DNA of 31,873 bases from CAYPAV01 sp964408805 (lineage in GTDB: Bacteria; Pseudomonadota; Alphaproteobacteria; UBA8366). The position numbers were made by a program, and so were the translations under genes. The stretch spans positions 1-31,873 of the forward strand of contig CAYPAV010000035.1 in assembly GCA_964408805.1 (NCBI GenBank), given 5' to 3'. The notes below the pieces were generated by a model. That model was not told the origin of the DNA and searched no databases. It worked only from the letters and a program-made list of their open reading frames with translations. Positions within the stretch are counted from its first letter, which is position 1; each line of letters opens with the position of its first letter. Shown here in pieces: positions 15,873-23,324 of the stretch.

Positions 15873-16376
15873 TCAGGCGGCCTTAGGCGGCACGAATGGA
15901 TAGGGGACTTCTCGGCCGCCGCGGACCGGCAGCACGATCGTGGCCGTACCCGGGCAAGATTCGACATCGCCTTGCAGCCGCATGCCGACATCCAGATCGA
16001 TGCAACCGAGCCCGTCCATCACATTCCTGTCCGTCACCTTTGCCCAGACGGTGATGGTGTCGCCGGGAACGATCATGGCCCGATGCTGGAACCGCACCTT
16101 CCACGGCCAGCCATCGGGCAGACAAATATCCTTCAGGTAGCGCGGCAGAATACTCTGCTTCCATGAGCCCTGCCCCAGGATGTTCGGCAGACCGTCGTGA
16201 TAGATGGCGAAGCTCTGATCATAATGGATACGGTGCCAGTTCTCGATCGCGGCACTCCAGCGGAACAGATGCGTCGGAGTCATCGGCCCGATCACCAGAG
16301 GCGGCAACTCCTGTCCGTCCACGATATCGTCGTAATAGGTTTGCTGCTTGGTACGAAGTTCGTCCGCGGTCACCAT
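15873..16376 (-). CDS. MaoC-like dehydratase, mesaconyl-C4-CoA-hydratase-like half
   Basis: A 167-residue hotdog protein with AAGGAGAAAA before ATG 16374-16376. 'YDDIVDGQELPPLVIGPMT' (15-33) is the typical N-terminal strand. The hydratase-2 motif appears as 'ENWHRIHYDQSFA' (45-57): the catalytic His is H51, but the usual Asp position is N46. The N-x-H-R-I-H-Y-D form is that of itaconyl-/mesaconyl-C4-CoA hydratase relatives. 'FQHRAMIVPGDTITVWAKV' (~96-114) follows the family pattern. With the 189-residue protein encoded 31 bases upstream it could form a two-subunit double-hotdog hydratase, split from the usual single chain. Confidence 0.88.
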   Translation of the reverse strand: MVTADELRTKQQTYYDDIVDGQELPPLVIGPMTPTHLFRWSAAIENWHRIHYDQSFAIYHDGLPNILGQGSWKQSILPRYLKDICLPDGWPWKVRFQHRAMIVPGDTITVWAKVTDRNVMDGLGCIDLDVGMRLQGDVESCPGTATIVLPVRGGREVPYPFVPPKAA

Positions 16377-16407
16377 GATATGTTTTCTCCTTATTGTGTG
16401 ACCCGGC

Positions 16408-16977
16408 CTAACGGCGGATGGACGACGCGCTTAGGATGCAAAGAACGTCACCGTCCTGGTTCGTATAGGTCGTCTCGACCGTTACGACGAGCATCGGGGT
16501 GCCATCCTTGGTGACGCGCCCCTTGACGTCGGCGTATTTCGCCTGACTGAAGATATGATCGCCAAGCTTGGGATATTGGCGCAACTCGATCTCGTTGCCG
16601 GCGTTCAGAATCCGCTTTAACGACGTTGGAATCGGCGGCAACGCGCCCTTTTGCTCCGCGCCGCCTTCGCGCACCCCGCCGATGCCGTCGGAATTCGGAT
16701 TCTCCCGGAACGCGCGCGTGATCGGATCGTCAACACCGGCCAGGGTCTTGCGCCCGATATACGAACAATAGATCGGTGGCGCGACGACACCGCCGAATCT
16801 CGTTTCCTTGGCGAATTCGTCATCCCAGTAACGCGGATCGGGGTCCATGATCGCGTTCGTGAAGATACGCAAGCCTTCACGCTCGATCCCCCATGGCGGA
16901 CTGGCTTCGACCCGCTCCCCTGTCGTGCCGATCAAATCCTTGATCTCATCGGTCAACGGATTCATCGCTTCGTTCAT
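16408..16977 (-). CDS. MaoC-like / FAS1-like dehydratase domain protein
   Basis: A 189-residue protein starting at ATG 16975-16977 (GGAG 8 bases upstream); a second ATG four codons in is possible. It contains the N-terminal hotdog of FAS1-like dehydratases: 'REGLRIFTNAIMDPDPRYWDDEFAKETRFGG' is the region corresponding to 'AxAxxDxNPxYxDxxxA', followed by 'VVAPPIYCSYIGR', 'GNEIELRQYPKLGDHI' and 'LVVTVETTYTNQDGDV'. This hotdog usually lacks the catalytic dyad and binds the acyl chain. The matching catalytic half is the next gene downstream. The assembly gap lies just upstream of its start. Confidence 0.87.
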   Translation of the reverse strand: MNEAMNPLTDEIKDLIGTTGERVEASPPWGIEREGLRIFTNAIMDPDPRYWDDEFAKETRFGGVVAPPIYCSYIGRKTLAGVDDPITRAFRENPNSDGIGGVREGGAEQKGALPPIPTSLKRILNAGNEIELRQYPKLGDHIFSQAKYADVKGRVTKDGTPMLVVTVETTYTNQDGDVLCILSASSIRR

Positions 16978-17010
16978 TCGCTACTCCATTCCGGCGGTCG
17001 GCCGCGGCAA

Positions 17011-17020
17011 NNNNNNNNNN
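17011..17020. other. Assembly gap (10 N)
   Basis: Ten consecutive N between the start of the MaoC-like gene and the end of the HMG-CoA-lyase-like gene. The round number suggests a scaffold placeholder of unknown true length. Both flanking genes are complete and on the same strand, so no gene is obviously broken, but material may be missing here. Confidence 0.97.
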
Positions 17021-17048
17021 CCCCACCGAACCATTTCCGCCCTAGTGC

Positions 17049-18248
17049 CTATTTCGCGGCAACGGTCGGCTTCGGGAAGAACGCCTCGTTCCAAGGCCAG
17101 GCCCCGTCCGCCTCGAACGGCAACTGATCATTCTGGACCCGGTCGAGATACGGGCTCTCGATGGGCTTGTTCCAGGGATAGATACAGCCTTCATAGACTT
17201 CCGGCCCAAGCTTGAAGTGCTTGGCCTGCTCGACCGTTTCGACGAAGGGCGCATTGGCGTCGAAGAACTGTTCCTTCTTCATCGGCCGAGGGCCGGCCCG
17301 CGACACATGACCCCATGCGTACCGGCCGATCATCTTTTCGAGCATCCAGACGCAATCGATGAGCTTGTCGAGATCGACGCCGGTCTCGATGCCCATGCCT
17401 TCCAGCATATGCATGAAGTCCTCGGTCGGCGCCATGCTCGTGGCGCGGCCGTTGCCGCAATACGGGCAACCGCCGATACCGCCGAGAGTCCCTTGCAGCC
17501 GCAGCGTGTCGTCGCCGTCCAGCGCGTTGATGGCCGAGTAGGCGGAGGTGATCGCCATACCCCGGCTGTTGTGCAGATGCGCGTTGAAGTTCTTGATCTC
17601 CGGCCATTTCCGCTTCACGCGGCCGAATATTTCCTCGACCTTCACCGGATGGCACCAGCCCATCGGGTCGCCGATAGAGACCGCGGTAACCTTGATGCCG
17701 ACCGCGTCCCACAGCTCGTGCTGTTTTTCCAGAAACTTCATCGTCATATCGACAGTGAAGTCACCGACGAAATTGGAGCCGAAGGTTGCGTTGGTCCCTA
17801 TTCCGGCTTCCTTGGCGCCGCTCGAGACCGCGTCGTCTATGACCTTTTGCCAGGCCTCCATTTCCTGCATCTGCGAGCGGTTGGTGTTGCGGCGGGCGAA
17901 AACGTCGCACTGGTGAACCCGCAAGCTCGGCCGTCCACTGCCCCGAACGATCGTCAGCGGCGGCGCATACTGCTTCGCGCGCTCGACCCCTTTCGCGTTC
18001 AGCGCCAGCGCCGAGTACATAACGCCGGGCGTCGGGTGGAACTTCGAGACGATTTCGTCTATCCGGGCCATCTGCGGCGTATATTTCGGGCTGACGAAGG
18101 AACCGACCACGATTTCCTTCAATCCGGTTTCAGAGAGCGCCTCCAGCAATTCGACCTTGGAGTCGACCGGGATGTTCGCATCCTCGATCTGCATCCCCTC
18201 GCGCATGCCTTCCTCGGTGTAACGGATCTTCGGATAACGTCCTACCAT
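17049..18248 (-). CDS. HMG-CoA lyase-like C-C bond cleaving enzyme
   Basis: A 399-residue DRE-TIM-barrel protein counted from ATG 18246-18248, with GGGGAAA upstream. The active-site strand reads 'REGMQIED' (R16, E17) instead of R-D-G-x-Q. The metal ligands are in 'HLHNSRGMA' (H224, H226), with N227 in place of the usual Asp. The catalytic Cys loop is 'GGIGGCPYCGNG' (C261). HMG-CoA lyase splits 3-hydroxy-3-methylglutaryl-CoA to acetyl-CoA and acetoacetate. The substitutions and an extra ~80 C-terminal residues ('PYLDRVQNDQLPFEADG') suggest a different 3-hydroxyacyl-CoA substrate. It would provide retro-aldol cleavage after MaoC-type hydration. Confidence 0.9.
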   Translation of the reverse strand: MVGRYPKIRYTEEGMREGMQIEDANIPVDSKVELLEALSETGLKEIVVGSFVSPKYTPQMARIDEIVSKFHPTPGVMYSALALNAKGVERAKQYAPPLTIVRGSGRPSLRVHQCDVFARRNTNRSQMQEMEAWQKVIDDAVSSGAKEAGIGTNATFGSNFVGDFTVDMTMKFLEKQHELWDAVGIKVTAVSIGDPMGWCHPVKVEEIFGRVKRKWPEIKNFNAHLHNSRGMAITSAYSAINALDGDDTLRLQGTLGGIGGCPYCGNGRATSMAPTEDFMHMLEGMGIETGVDLDKLIDCVWMLEKMIGRYAWGHVSRAGPRPMKKEQFFDANAPFVETVEQAKHFKLGPEVYEGCIYPWNKPIESPYLDRVQNDQLPFEADGAWPWNEAFFPKPTVAAK

Positions 18249-18271
18249 GAGATTTCCCCGTTTTTCGTTCG

Positions 18272-18289
18272 CTGGGGGCAACGCCCCAG
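18272..18289 (-). promoter_or_regulatory. Hairpin in the leader of the lyase gene
   Basis: On the minus strand GGGGC-GTT-GCCCC, flanked by CT/AG with one bulged base, forms a compact stem-loop about 23 bases before the lyase start codon. It may influence mRNA stability or translation, or be a weak terminator for the upstream phosphoesterase gene. No known regulator was recognised. Confidence 0.35.
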
Positions 18290-18422
18290 ACCAGCCTCTA
18301 ACTCTACCCCTAGGATATGGCGCACACCGGTTTGTCGGCAAGTCGAGTATTAATCCATCCCAGGTAAATATTCGCATTGATGCAGGTCAACCGATCGCGC
18401 CCGCAAGACGCACCGGCGGACC

Positions 18423-19019
18423 TCAGGTGGACGCCGTAAAGCGCGGATCGGGAAAGTCGATCCGTTCCACCTGTTCCGTCGCGGTATCCAGGATCGCGCA
18501 ACTGAGCAGCCAGGAGCCGCCGTCATGGCGCGGTTCCCCCGCCGCTCCGGGATTGACCACCAGCACGCCCCCCACCCGCCGCACCAGATGGGCGTGCGTA
18601 TGCCCATACAGCACGAAATCCGCCTCCGCCTCGGCGAAACGCTCCAGCTGTTGGCTGTGGGGGAAGATGTAGTCCCCGCGCGGCTCCCACGGCGTGGAAT
18701 GGACCATGAGCACTTTCTTCCCGCCGATCCGCAACTCCCGCCGGTGCGGTTGGTCGGCCAGCCATTTCACCAACGCATGATCGATCTTCCTGTCCTCCCG
18801 CGCTTGTTCGCCGATGGACGAGAGGAAGACTTCCTCATGATTGCCGAGGATCACTTGCGCCCCGCGCGCCTTCAGCGCCGCAATGGCTTCGTTGGAGAAT
18901 CGGTTCTCGTCGATGATGTCGCCCAAACAAAGCACTTCATCGGCTGATTCCAGCGCCGCGAGCGCCCGCTCCAGCCCATGAAGATTGCAATGTATGTCCG
19001 AAATGATCCCAAGCTTCAC
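18423..19019 (-). CDS. Metallophosphoesterase, YfcE/MJ0936-type
   Basis: A 198-residue protein started by GTG (19017-19019) with GGAGG 9 bases upstream. Motifs are complete: 'ISDIHCN' (D8, H10), 'LGDIID' (D34), 'LGNHEE' (N60, H61), 'MVHSTP' (H107) and 'YGHTHAHLVRRVGGVLVVNPGA' with H140 and H142. The GHTH-to-NPGA arrangement is that of small phosphodiesterases of the YfcE/MJ0936 type. It sits between an LLM oxidoreductase (45 bases upstream) and the HMG-CoA-lyase-like gene (174 bases downstream), so a link to the acyl-CoA pathway is by position only. Confidence 0.92.
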   Translation of the reverse strand: MKLGIISDIHCNLHGLERALAALESADEVLCLGDIIDENRFSNEAIAALKARGAQVILGNHEEVFLSSIGEQAREDRKIDHALVKWLADQPHRRELRIGGKKVLMVHSTPWEPRGDYIFPHSQQLERFAEAEADFVLYGHTHAHLVRRVGGVLVVNPGAAGEPRHDGGSWLLSCAILDTATEQVERIDFPDPRFTAST

Positions 19020-19064
19020 CAGGCCGTCCCTCCAGCCCCAATCGTCACGAATACCCCGATCCCT

Positions 19065-19964
19065 CTAATTCAGATCCTTCACCGCCTCGATGAAAGACTC
19101 CACCGCCGCCACGTGGTCCGCGACGGTGCGGCCCTCGATGCGCTTATGGCGGCCGGCGTTATAGGTGGTGTGCGCGGTGACATGGGTGATACCGGCATTC
19201 TTCCAGAAGCTGAACTCGTTTCGCCAGTCGTCCGGCGAGCCGGCACCAAGGGAAATCCACGCCTCCACCCCGACCTCGGACGGGTCGCGCCCGGCCTCCT
19301 TGGTGAAGTCGCGCAACATCTCTATTTTCGCCAACGCCTTCTCGCCTGGCCGGTAGGCCAGCGGCATCCAGCCGTCGCCGATCCTGGCGACGCGGCGCAG
19401 GATCTCCTCGGCGTGACCGCCGAACCAGATCGGGAGGCCGCCGGAGGCCGGGCGCGGGTTGATACCGGAATCGTCGATATCGTGATAGCGGCCCTTGAAC
19501 TTTACGTGCGGCTGCGCCCAGAGCGCGCGCATGACCTCCACCTGTTCTTCCGAACGGCGGCCGCGATTGTGAAAGTTCTCGTTCAAGCCTTCGTATTCGA
19601 TCTCGTTCCAGCCAACCCCAACCCCGAGCCGGAAGCGACCGTCGCACAGCCGGTCGAGGCCGGCTGCCTGCTTGGCGACCAGGACAGTCTGGCGCTGCGG
19701 CATGATGACGATGCCGGTGGAGAAGCCGAGATTCGAGGTGCAGCCCGCAAGGAAGCTCAGCACGACGAATGGGTCGTGGACGGGGTGTTCGTTGGTGCCG
19801 ACGCGGACGCCTTCCGGATTCGGCTTGGCCGGGTTGGCGCCCATCACATGGTCGCCGGTGATGATGAAGTCGAAGCCGAGGCCCTCCACCGCCTGCCCGT
19901 AGTCGCGGATGACGGACGGGCCGGTCCCGATATCGCCGATGGGTAGAGATGCGCCTATTTGCAT
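19065..19964 (-). CDS. LLM class (luciferase-like) flavin/F420-dependent oxidoreductase
   Basis: A 299-residue TIM-barrel protein counted from ATG 19962-19964 ('MQIGASLPIGDIGTGP'), with CGGGAG upstream; the longer open frame before it has no protein-like composition. Family features: 'GFDFIITGDHVMG', 'HDPFVVLSFLAGCTSNLGFSTGIVIMPQR', 'RFRLGVGVGWNEIEYEGL' and 'GLPIWFGGHAEEILRRVARIGDGWMP'. This pattern is typical of proteins annotated as F420-dependent LLM oxidoreductases; whether it uses F420 or FMN cannot be told here. It lies between a CaiB gene and a phosphoesterase in the long minus-strand run, so it may oxidise or reduce a pathway intermediate. Confidence 0.92.
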   Translation of the reverse strand: MQIGASLPIGDIGTGPSVIRDYGQAVEGLGFDFIITGDHVMGANPAKPNPEGVRVGTNEHPVHDPFVVLSFLAGCTSNLGFSTGIVIMPQRQTVLVAKQAAGLDRLCDGRFRLGVGVGWNEIEYEGLNENFHNRGRRSEEQVEVMRALWAQPHVKFKGRYHDIDDSGINPRPASGGLPIWFGGHAEEILRRVARIGDGWMPLAYRPGEKALAKIEMLRDFTKEAGRDPSEVGVEAWISLGAGSPDDWRNEFSFWKNAGITHVTAHTTYNAGRHKRIEGRTVADHVAAVESFIEAVKDLN

Positions 19965-20010
19965 GGGTTTCTCCCGAGGTTGCGGTGGTGGTGTTCGCCG
20001 GGCACGGCGG

Positions 20011-21405
20011 TCAGTCGTCGAGGCCCAGCCGTTCCTTGTAGTCCGGATCCCAGGACGCCAGCCTCCCCCGGCGGATGCGCTCGTCCATCTCCATGACCAC
20101 GATGGGGCGCGGCGCCGTCGGCTGAGTCGCCACGATGCCCGCCTGCTCCAGTTCCGCATAGCGCGTGTCGTCGTATCCCAAAATTCCTTGGATGATGTCC
20201 CGATTGTGTTGGCCGAAGGCCGGCGCCGGGCCACGAACCGAGAGCGGCAGGCCGTTGAGCCGCCACGGGCGGCCTATGATGAGACGCTCACCCATATCGC
20301 GCTCGGGCGGATACTTTATTTTTTCCAGCATCCCACGGGCCTTGGTGTGGGAATTCAAATGCATGTCGCGGGCATCGAATACAGCACCCGCCCGAACCCC
20401 GGCCGCCTGCAGCCCGTGCATCGCATCGAATTTCGAGACGCCCCGGGTCCAGGCGGTGATGATCTCATCGATCTCGTCGTGGTTTTGCATCCGCGCGTCG
20501 TTGGTCGCGTAACGCGGATCGTCCGCCAGTTCCGGCCGGTCGATGGTCCGGCACAGCCCGGTCCATTCCTCATCATCGTGCACCGACACGACACACCAAT
20601 CGTCCTCTCCGGCGCAACGATAGCAACCTTGCGGCGCCAGCCAGGGATGGCGATTGCCGATCCGCTCACCCAGGCGTCCGTTGGCTTCCCAATCGAGGAT
20701 GGAATCGGAAACCATGTAGCAACCGAGCTGATACATGGAAACGTCGATCCAAATCCCCTTGTCGAAACGGTTGCGATAGCGCACCCCCAGCGTCGTTCCC
20801 ATGACCAGGGCCCAACTCGCGAGAAAATCGACGAAGGACTGGCCAGCCTTCATCGGCACATCGCCGCGGTATCCGGTGATATGCGTCAATCCGTGCGTCG
20901 CTTCCATCGTGGTCGCCTGCCCAGGGTAGGGGGCATAAGGCCCCTCTTGCCCGTAACCGGTGCAGGACAGCATGATCAGGTCGGGATTGAGTTTTGTCGC
21001 ATTGGGGTAATCCAATTCCCAGCCGCGCATGACCCGCGGCGTGAAATTCTCCGCCAGGATATCGCTGACCCGGATCAGGTCGCGCAGGACCTCGCGTCCG
21101 GCGGGCTTGCTCAAATCGAGCGTGAGCGATTTCTTGCCGCGGTTCAGCAGGTTGTAGGTCGCAGTGCGGTTCCACGGGTCCTCGCCTGTCTCGTCATTTG
21201 CACAAACGGCGGAGAAATTCCCGCCCCGCGTGGTATCGAGCCGCCCGGGGCCCTCGATCTTGATCACCTCCGCACCAAGGTCGGCCAGCAGACCGGCGGC
21301 ATAGGGCAGCGAGAACACGTTGCTGATGTCGATCACCCGCAACCCCGCGAGCGGAAGCCGCGCCGCCTGATCCTCATTATTATTTTCTTGGTTTTCGTCC
21401 TTCAT
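20011..21405 (-). CDS. CaiB/BaiF family III CoA-transferase lacking the catalytic Asp
   Basis: A 464-residue protein, about 60 longer than its relatives here. 'LAGLRVIDISNVFSLPYAAGLLADLGAEVIKIEGP' spans residues 19-53, and the stretch 'NRGKKSLTLDLSKPAGREV' is typical. The catalytic region 'GPYAPYPGQATTMEATHG' aligns with 'GPYKDRPAYDTVIQAMSG' so that the Asp becomes A164. E168 replaces the conserved Gln four residues on. The C-terminus carries an acidic/basic tail after 'FGQHNRDIIQGILGY'. The ribosome site is probably AAAGGTGG. The next CaiB gene lies 54 bases upstream, suggesting a two-subunit CoA-transferase like BbsEF, in which one subunit lacks the Asp. Confidence 0.92.
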   Translation of the reverse strand: MKDENQENNNEDQAARLPLAGLRVIDISNVFSLPYAAGLLADLGAEVIKIEGPGRLDTTRGGNFSAVCANDETGEDPWNRTATYNLLNRGKKSLTLDLSKPAGREVLRDLIRVSDILAENFTPRVMRGWELDYPNATKLNPDLIMLSCTGYGQEGPYAPYPGQATTMEATHGLTHITGYRGDVPMKAGQSFVDFLASWALVMGTTLGVRYRNRFDKGIWIDVSMYQLGCYMVSDSILDWEANGRLGERIGNRHPWLAPQGCYRCAGEDDWCVVSVHDDEEWTGLCRTIDRPELADDPRYATNDARMQNHDEIDEIITAWTRGVSKFDAMHGLQAAGVRAGAVFDARDMHLNSHTKARGMLEKIKYPPERDMGERLIIGRPWRLNGLPLSVRGPAPAFGQHNRDIIQGILGYDDTRYAELEQAGIVATQPTAPRPIVVMEMDERIRRGRLASWDPDYKERLGLDD

Positions 21406-21459
21406 TCCTTGTCGCCACCTTTGATGATGCCACGCCCCCGTAACCCTCGCATCGCGCCA

Positions 21460-22608
21460 CTATTCAAGCTGTTCCAATATTTCGTCATTGTGCTGCCCCA
21501 GGAGAGGGGCGGGCCGGCGATATTCCGCGCCACCGGCGCTCATGTTCCACATACGGAAGGGAATTCGGATCTTGCCGATGACCGGGTGATCGACCTCTTG
21601 ATAGAAGCCCCTGGATTCAAGCTGTTCGCAACGCACGAGGTCTTCCGGCGTTTGCACGATTCCGAACAGGATGCGGTATTTCTCGGAGGCCGTCGCGAAC
21701 AATTCGGCCATGGTGCGGTCCTTGGTCGCATCCAGGATGATCGGGTCCAACTCATGGCCGTTCCGCATACGTTGGTCGGGTTCGGCGAAGCGTGCCTCCT
21801 TCAATTCCGGGCGATCGTAGAAATCGGCGATCGTATCCCAGGTGGCGCCACCGCCCTCCTGGGTGACGAAATAGCCGTCCTTGCAAGGCATCACATGGCC
21901 GAAGTCGCTGCCTTCGGGGCGGCGGCGGCCCTGAACGCCGCCAGCGAAACTGTACCAAGGCTGGTTGATCACCAGCGAGGACGTCACGACTTCCTGCAAC
22001 GATACGTCGACATGCTGCCCCGCGCCGGTCATGTCGCGCATTAGAATTGCGACGTTTGTAGCCAGCATGCCATTCATGGCCGACTCGTACTCGCCGGGAG
22101 ATCCGCCATGCTTCAGTGGCTCGCGGTCGGACGTGCCGCTGATCGCCATGATGCCGCTGGTGGCGTAGGTGACGATTTCGTCCCCCTTGTATTGGTTGTA
22201 GGGGCCGGTCTGGCCGAACGGCGTGATCGACGTCATCACAAGGCCCGGGTTGTCTTGCACCAAGGTCGCGTGATCGAGGTCCAACGAGGCGAGATATCCG
22301 GGCGTGAAATTCTCGACGATCACATCGGCCGTGTGGGCCAGCCGGCGAAAGAGTTCCACCCCTTCCGGTGTTTCCAGATCAAGCGCGAGCCCCCGTTTGT
22401 TCAGGTTGGCCAGCAAAAAAAACAGGCTCTTTTCCGGATCGGGATCGTCCTCGAAGAAAGGCGGCATGCGCCGGCCATAGTCTCCGTTCGGCGGCTCGAT
22501 TTTGATCACGTCTGCGCCATGGTCACCGAGGAGCCGAGCACAAATCGGTCCCGAGACTCCTTGACTAATATCCAGCACGAGCAAATCGTCGAGCACAGCC
22601 GGCAGCAT
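21460..22608 (-). CDS. CaiB/BaiF family III CoA-transferase with Glu at the catalytic site
   Basis: A 382-residue protein if started at ATG 22606-22608, chosen because GAGGG lies 8 bases upstream and 'MLPAVLDDLLVLDISQG' fits the family start; ATG 22621-22623 and TTG 22660-22662 are in-frame alternatives. 'ARLLGDHGADVIKIEPPNGD' and 'ANLNKRGLALDLETPEGVEL' are typical. The catalytic stretch 'GPYNQYKGDEIVTYATSG' places E144 where the aspartyl-CoA residue normally lies, with D143 beside it. Glu could still form a glutamyl-CoA thioester, as in class I CoA-transferases. It heads the long minus-strand run and probably works with the next gene. Confidence 0.92.
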   Translation of the reverse strand: MLPAVLDDLLVLDISQGVSGPICARLLGDHGADVIKIEPPNGDYGRRMPPFFEDDPDPEKSLFFLLANLNKRGLALDLETPEGVELFRRLAHTADVIVENFTPGYLASLDLDHATLVQDNPGLVMTSITPFGQTGPYNQYKGDEIVTYATSGIMAISGTSDREPLKHGGSPGEYESAMNGMLATNVAILMRDMTGAGQHVDVSLQEVVTSSLVINQPWYSFAGGVQGRRRPEGSDFGHVMPCKDGYFVTQEGGGATWDTIADFYDRPELKEARFAEPDQRMRNGHELDPIILDATKDRTMAELFATASEKYRILFGIVQTPEDLVRCEQLESRGFYQEVDHPVIGKIRIPFRMWNMSAGGAEYRRPAPLLGQHNDEILEQLE

Positions 22609-22904
22609 TGGGTTTACCCTCATTTTAACCCAGGTCTCATGCGACCTTTCAGGTTTGTTCAAGTCGTGCCACGAAGTCGCTCAGCATCGGCTTTCAAGCA
22701 AAACCTCCGACAGCGATACATCACAACCCAAATCGTGAAGCATATTCACCACCCTGTTAGATCCATCGGCGGGGCAGTGTCAGGCAATACCGACTTGAGC
22801 GAGGAACAGGAGTTCCATAGTCTTGGCAAAGGAAGAATCTCCACCATCATTTCAATTAGGATACCGGCCCCCGGCCGCAAGCCACTGATTGCAAGGAAGT
22901 CCGC
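22609..22904. other. Divergent intergenic region, no clear element
   Basis: About 296 bases between the CaiB start and the divergent MaoC pair. It must hold two promoters. The only structure I see is a short inverted repeat GGAAC-AGGA-GTTCC (22803-22816), too small to assign. TTGAGC (22795-22800) could be a weak -35 for the plus strand but has no good -10. No credible small gene is seen. Confidence 0.4.
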
Positions 22905-23324
22905 ATGGCGCACACAGAAGGAAAAACTAAGTTACTCGATTGGGAAAAATTGGAGGTGGGCGAGAAGCTGCCGTCTTTCTCCTATGTACTGACACAAGAA
23001 ATGATGGACGACTTCCGCGCGGGCGTCGGCGACCCGGACGCGGCGTTCCCCACCATCTCGCACAAAGTGGACGTCAAGCCGTATCACATGGCCTATCACG
23101 ACGACGGTTCGGTGAACGCGCGTTGCGCGTTCTATTTCTACAATCCGCCGATCGCCGGCAAGCGCATCTCCGTCCAGGCATGGATCGCCGACAAATACCA
23201 CCGCCGCGGCAAGAACTACATCGTCACCGAAGCCGTTTCCGTCGATGAGGACGGCCGCCTTCTGGATCGCGTCATCACGCATGAGCTCAAGCAACCGTCG
23301 GAGGTTGGAAAGAAATGGCAATGA
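22905..23324 (+). CDS. MaoC/hotdog protein, putative hydratase subunit A
   Basis: A 139-residue hotdog-fold protein with AAGGAAG before ATG 22905. 'LDWEKLEVGEKLPSFSYVLTQEMMDDFRAGVGDPD' is the N-terminal strand-helix unit. 'NPPIAGKRISVQAWIADKYHRRGKNYIVTEAVSVDEDGRLL' is the second half, with the R-R-G-K-x-Y-x-V-x-E-x pattern of FAS1-like/MaoC acyl-chain-binding hotdogs. No D-x-N-x-x-H motif is present, so it is unlikely to be catalytic on its own. It overlaps the next gene by up to 10 bases, a sign of coupled translation and of a two-subunit protein. Confidence 0.85.
   Translation: MAHTEGKTKLLDWEKLEVGEKLPSFSYVLTQEMMDDFRAGVGDPDAAFPTISHKVDVKPYHMAYHDDGSVNARCAFYFYNPPIAGKRISVQAWIADKYHRRGKNYIVTEAVSVDEDGRLLDRVITHELKQPSEVGKKWQ

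Noticed and set aside
17217..18353. A 378-codon open frame on the plus strand
   Set aside because: Antisense to the HMG-CoA-lyase-like gene, no recognisable motifs.
19909..22044. A 711-codon open frame on the plus strand
   Set aside because: It runs antisense to two clear CaiB genes and the LLM gene start. Its protein has no recognisable domain; long antisense frames are expected in GC-rich coding DNA.
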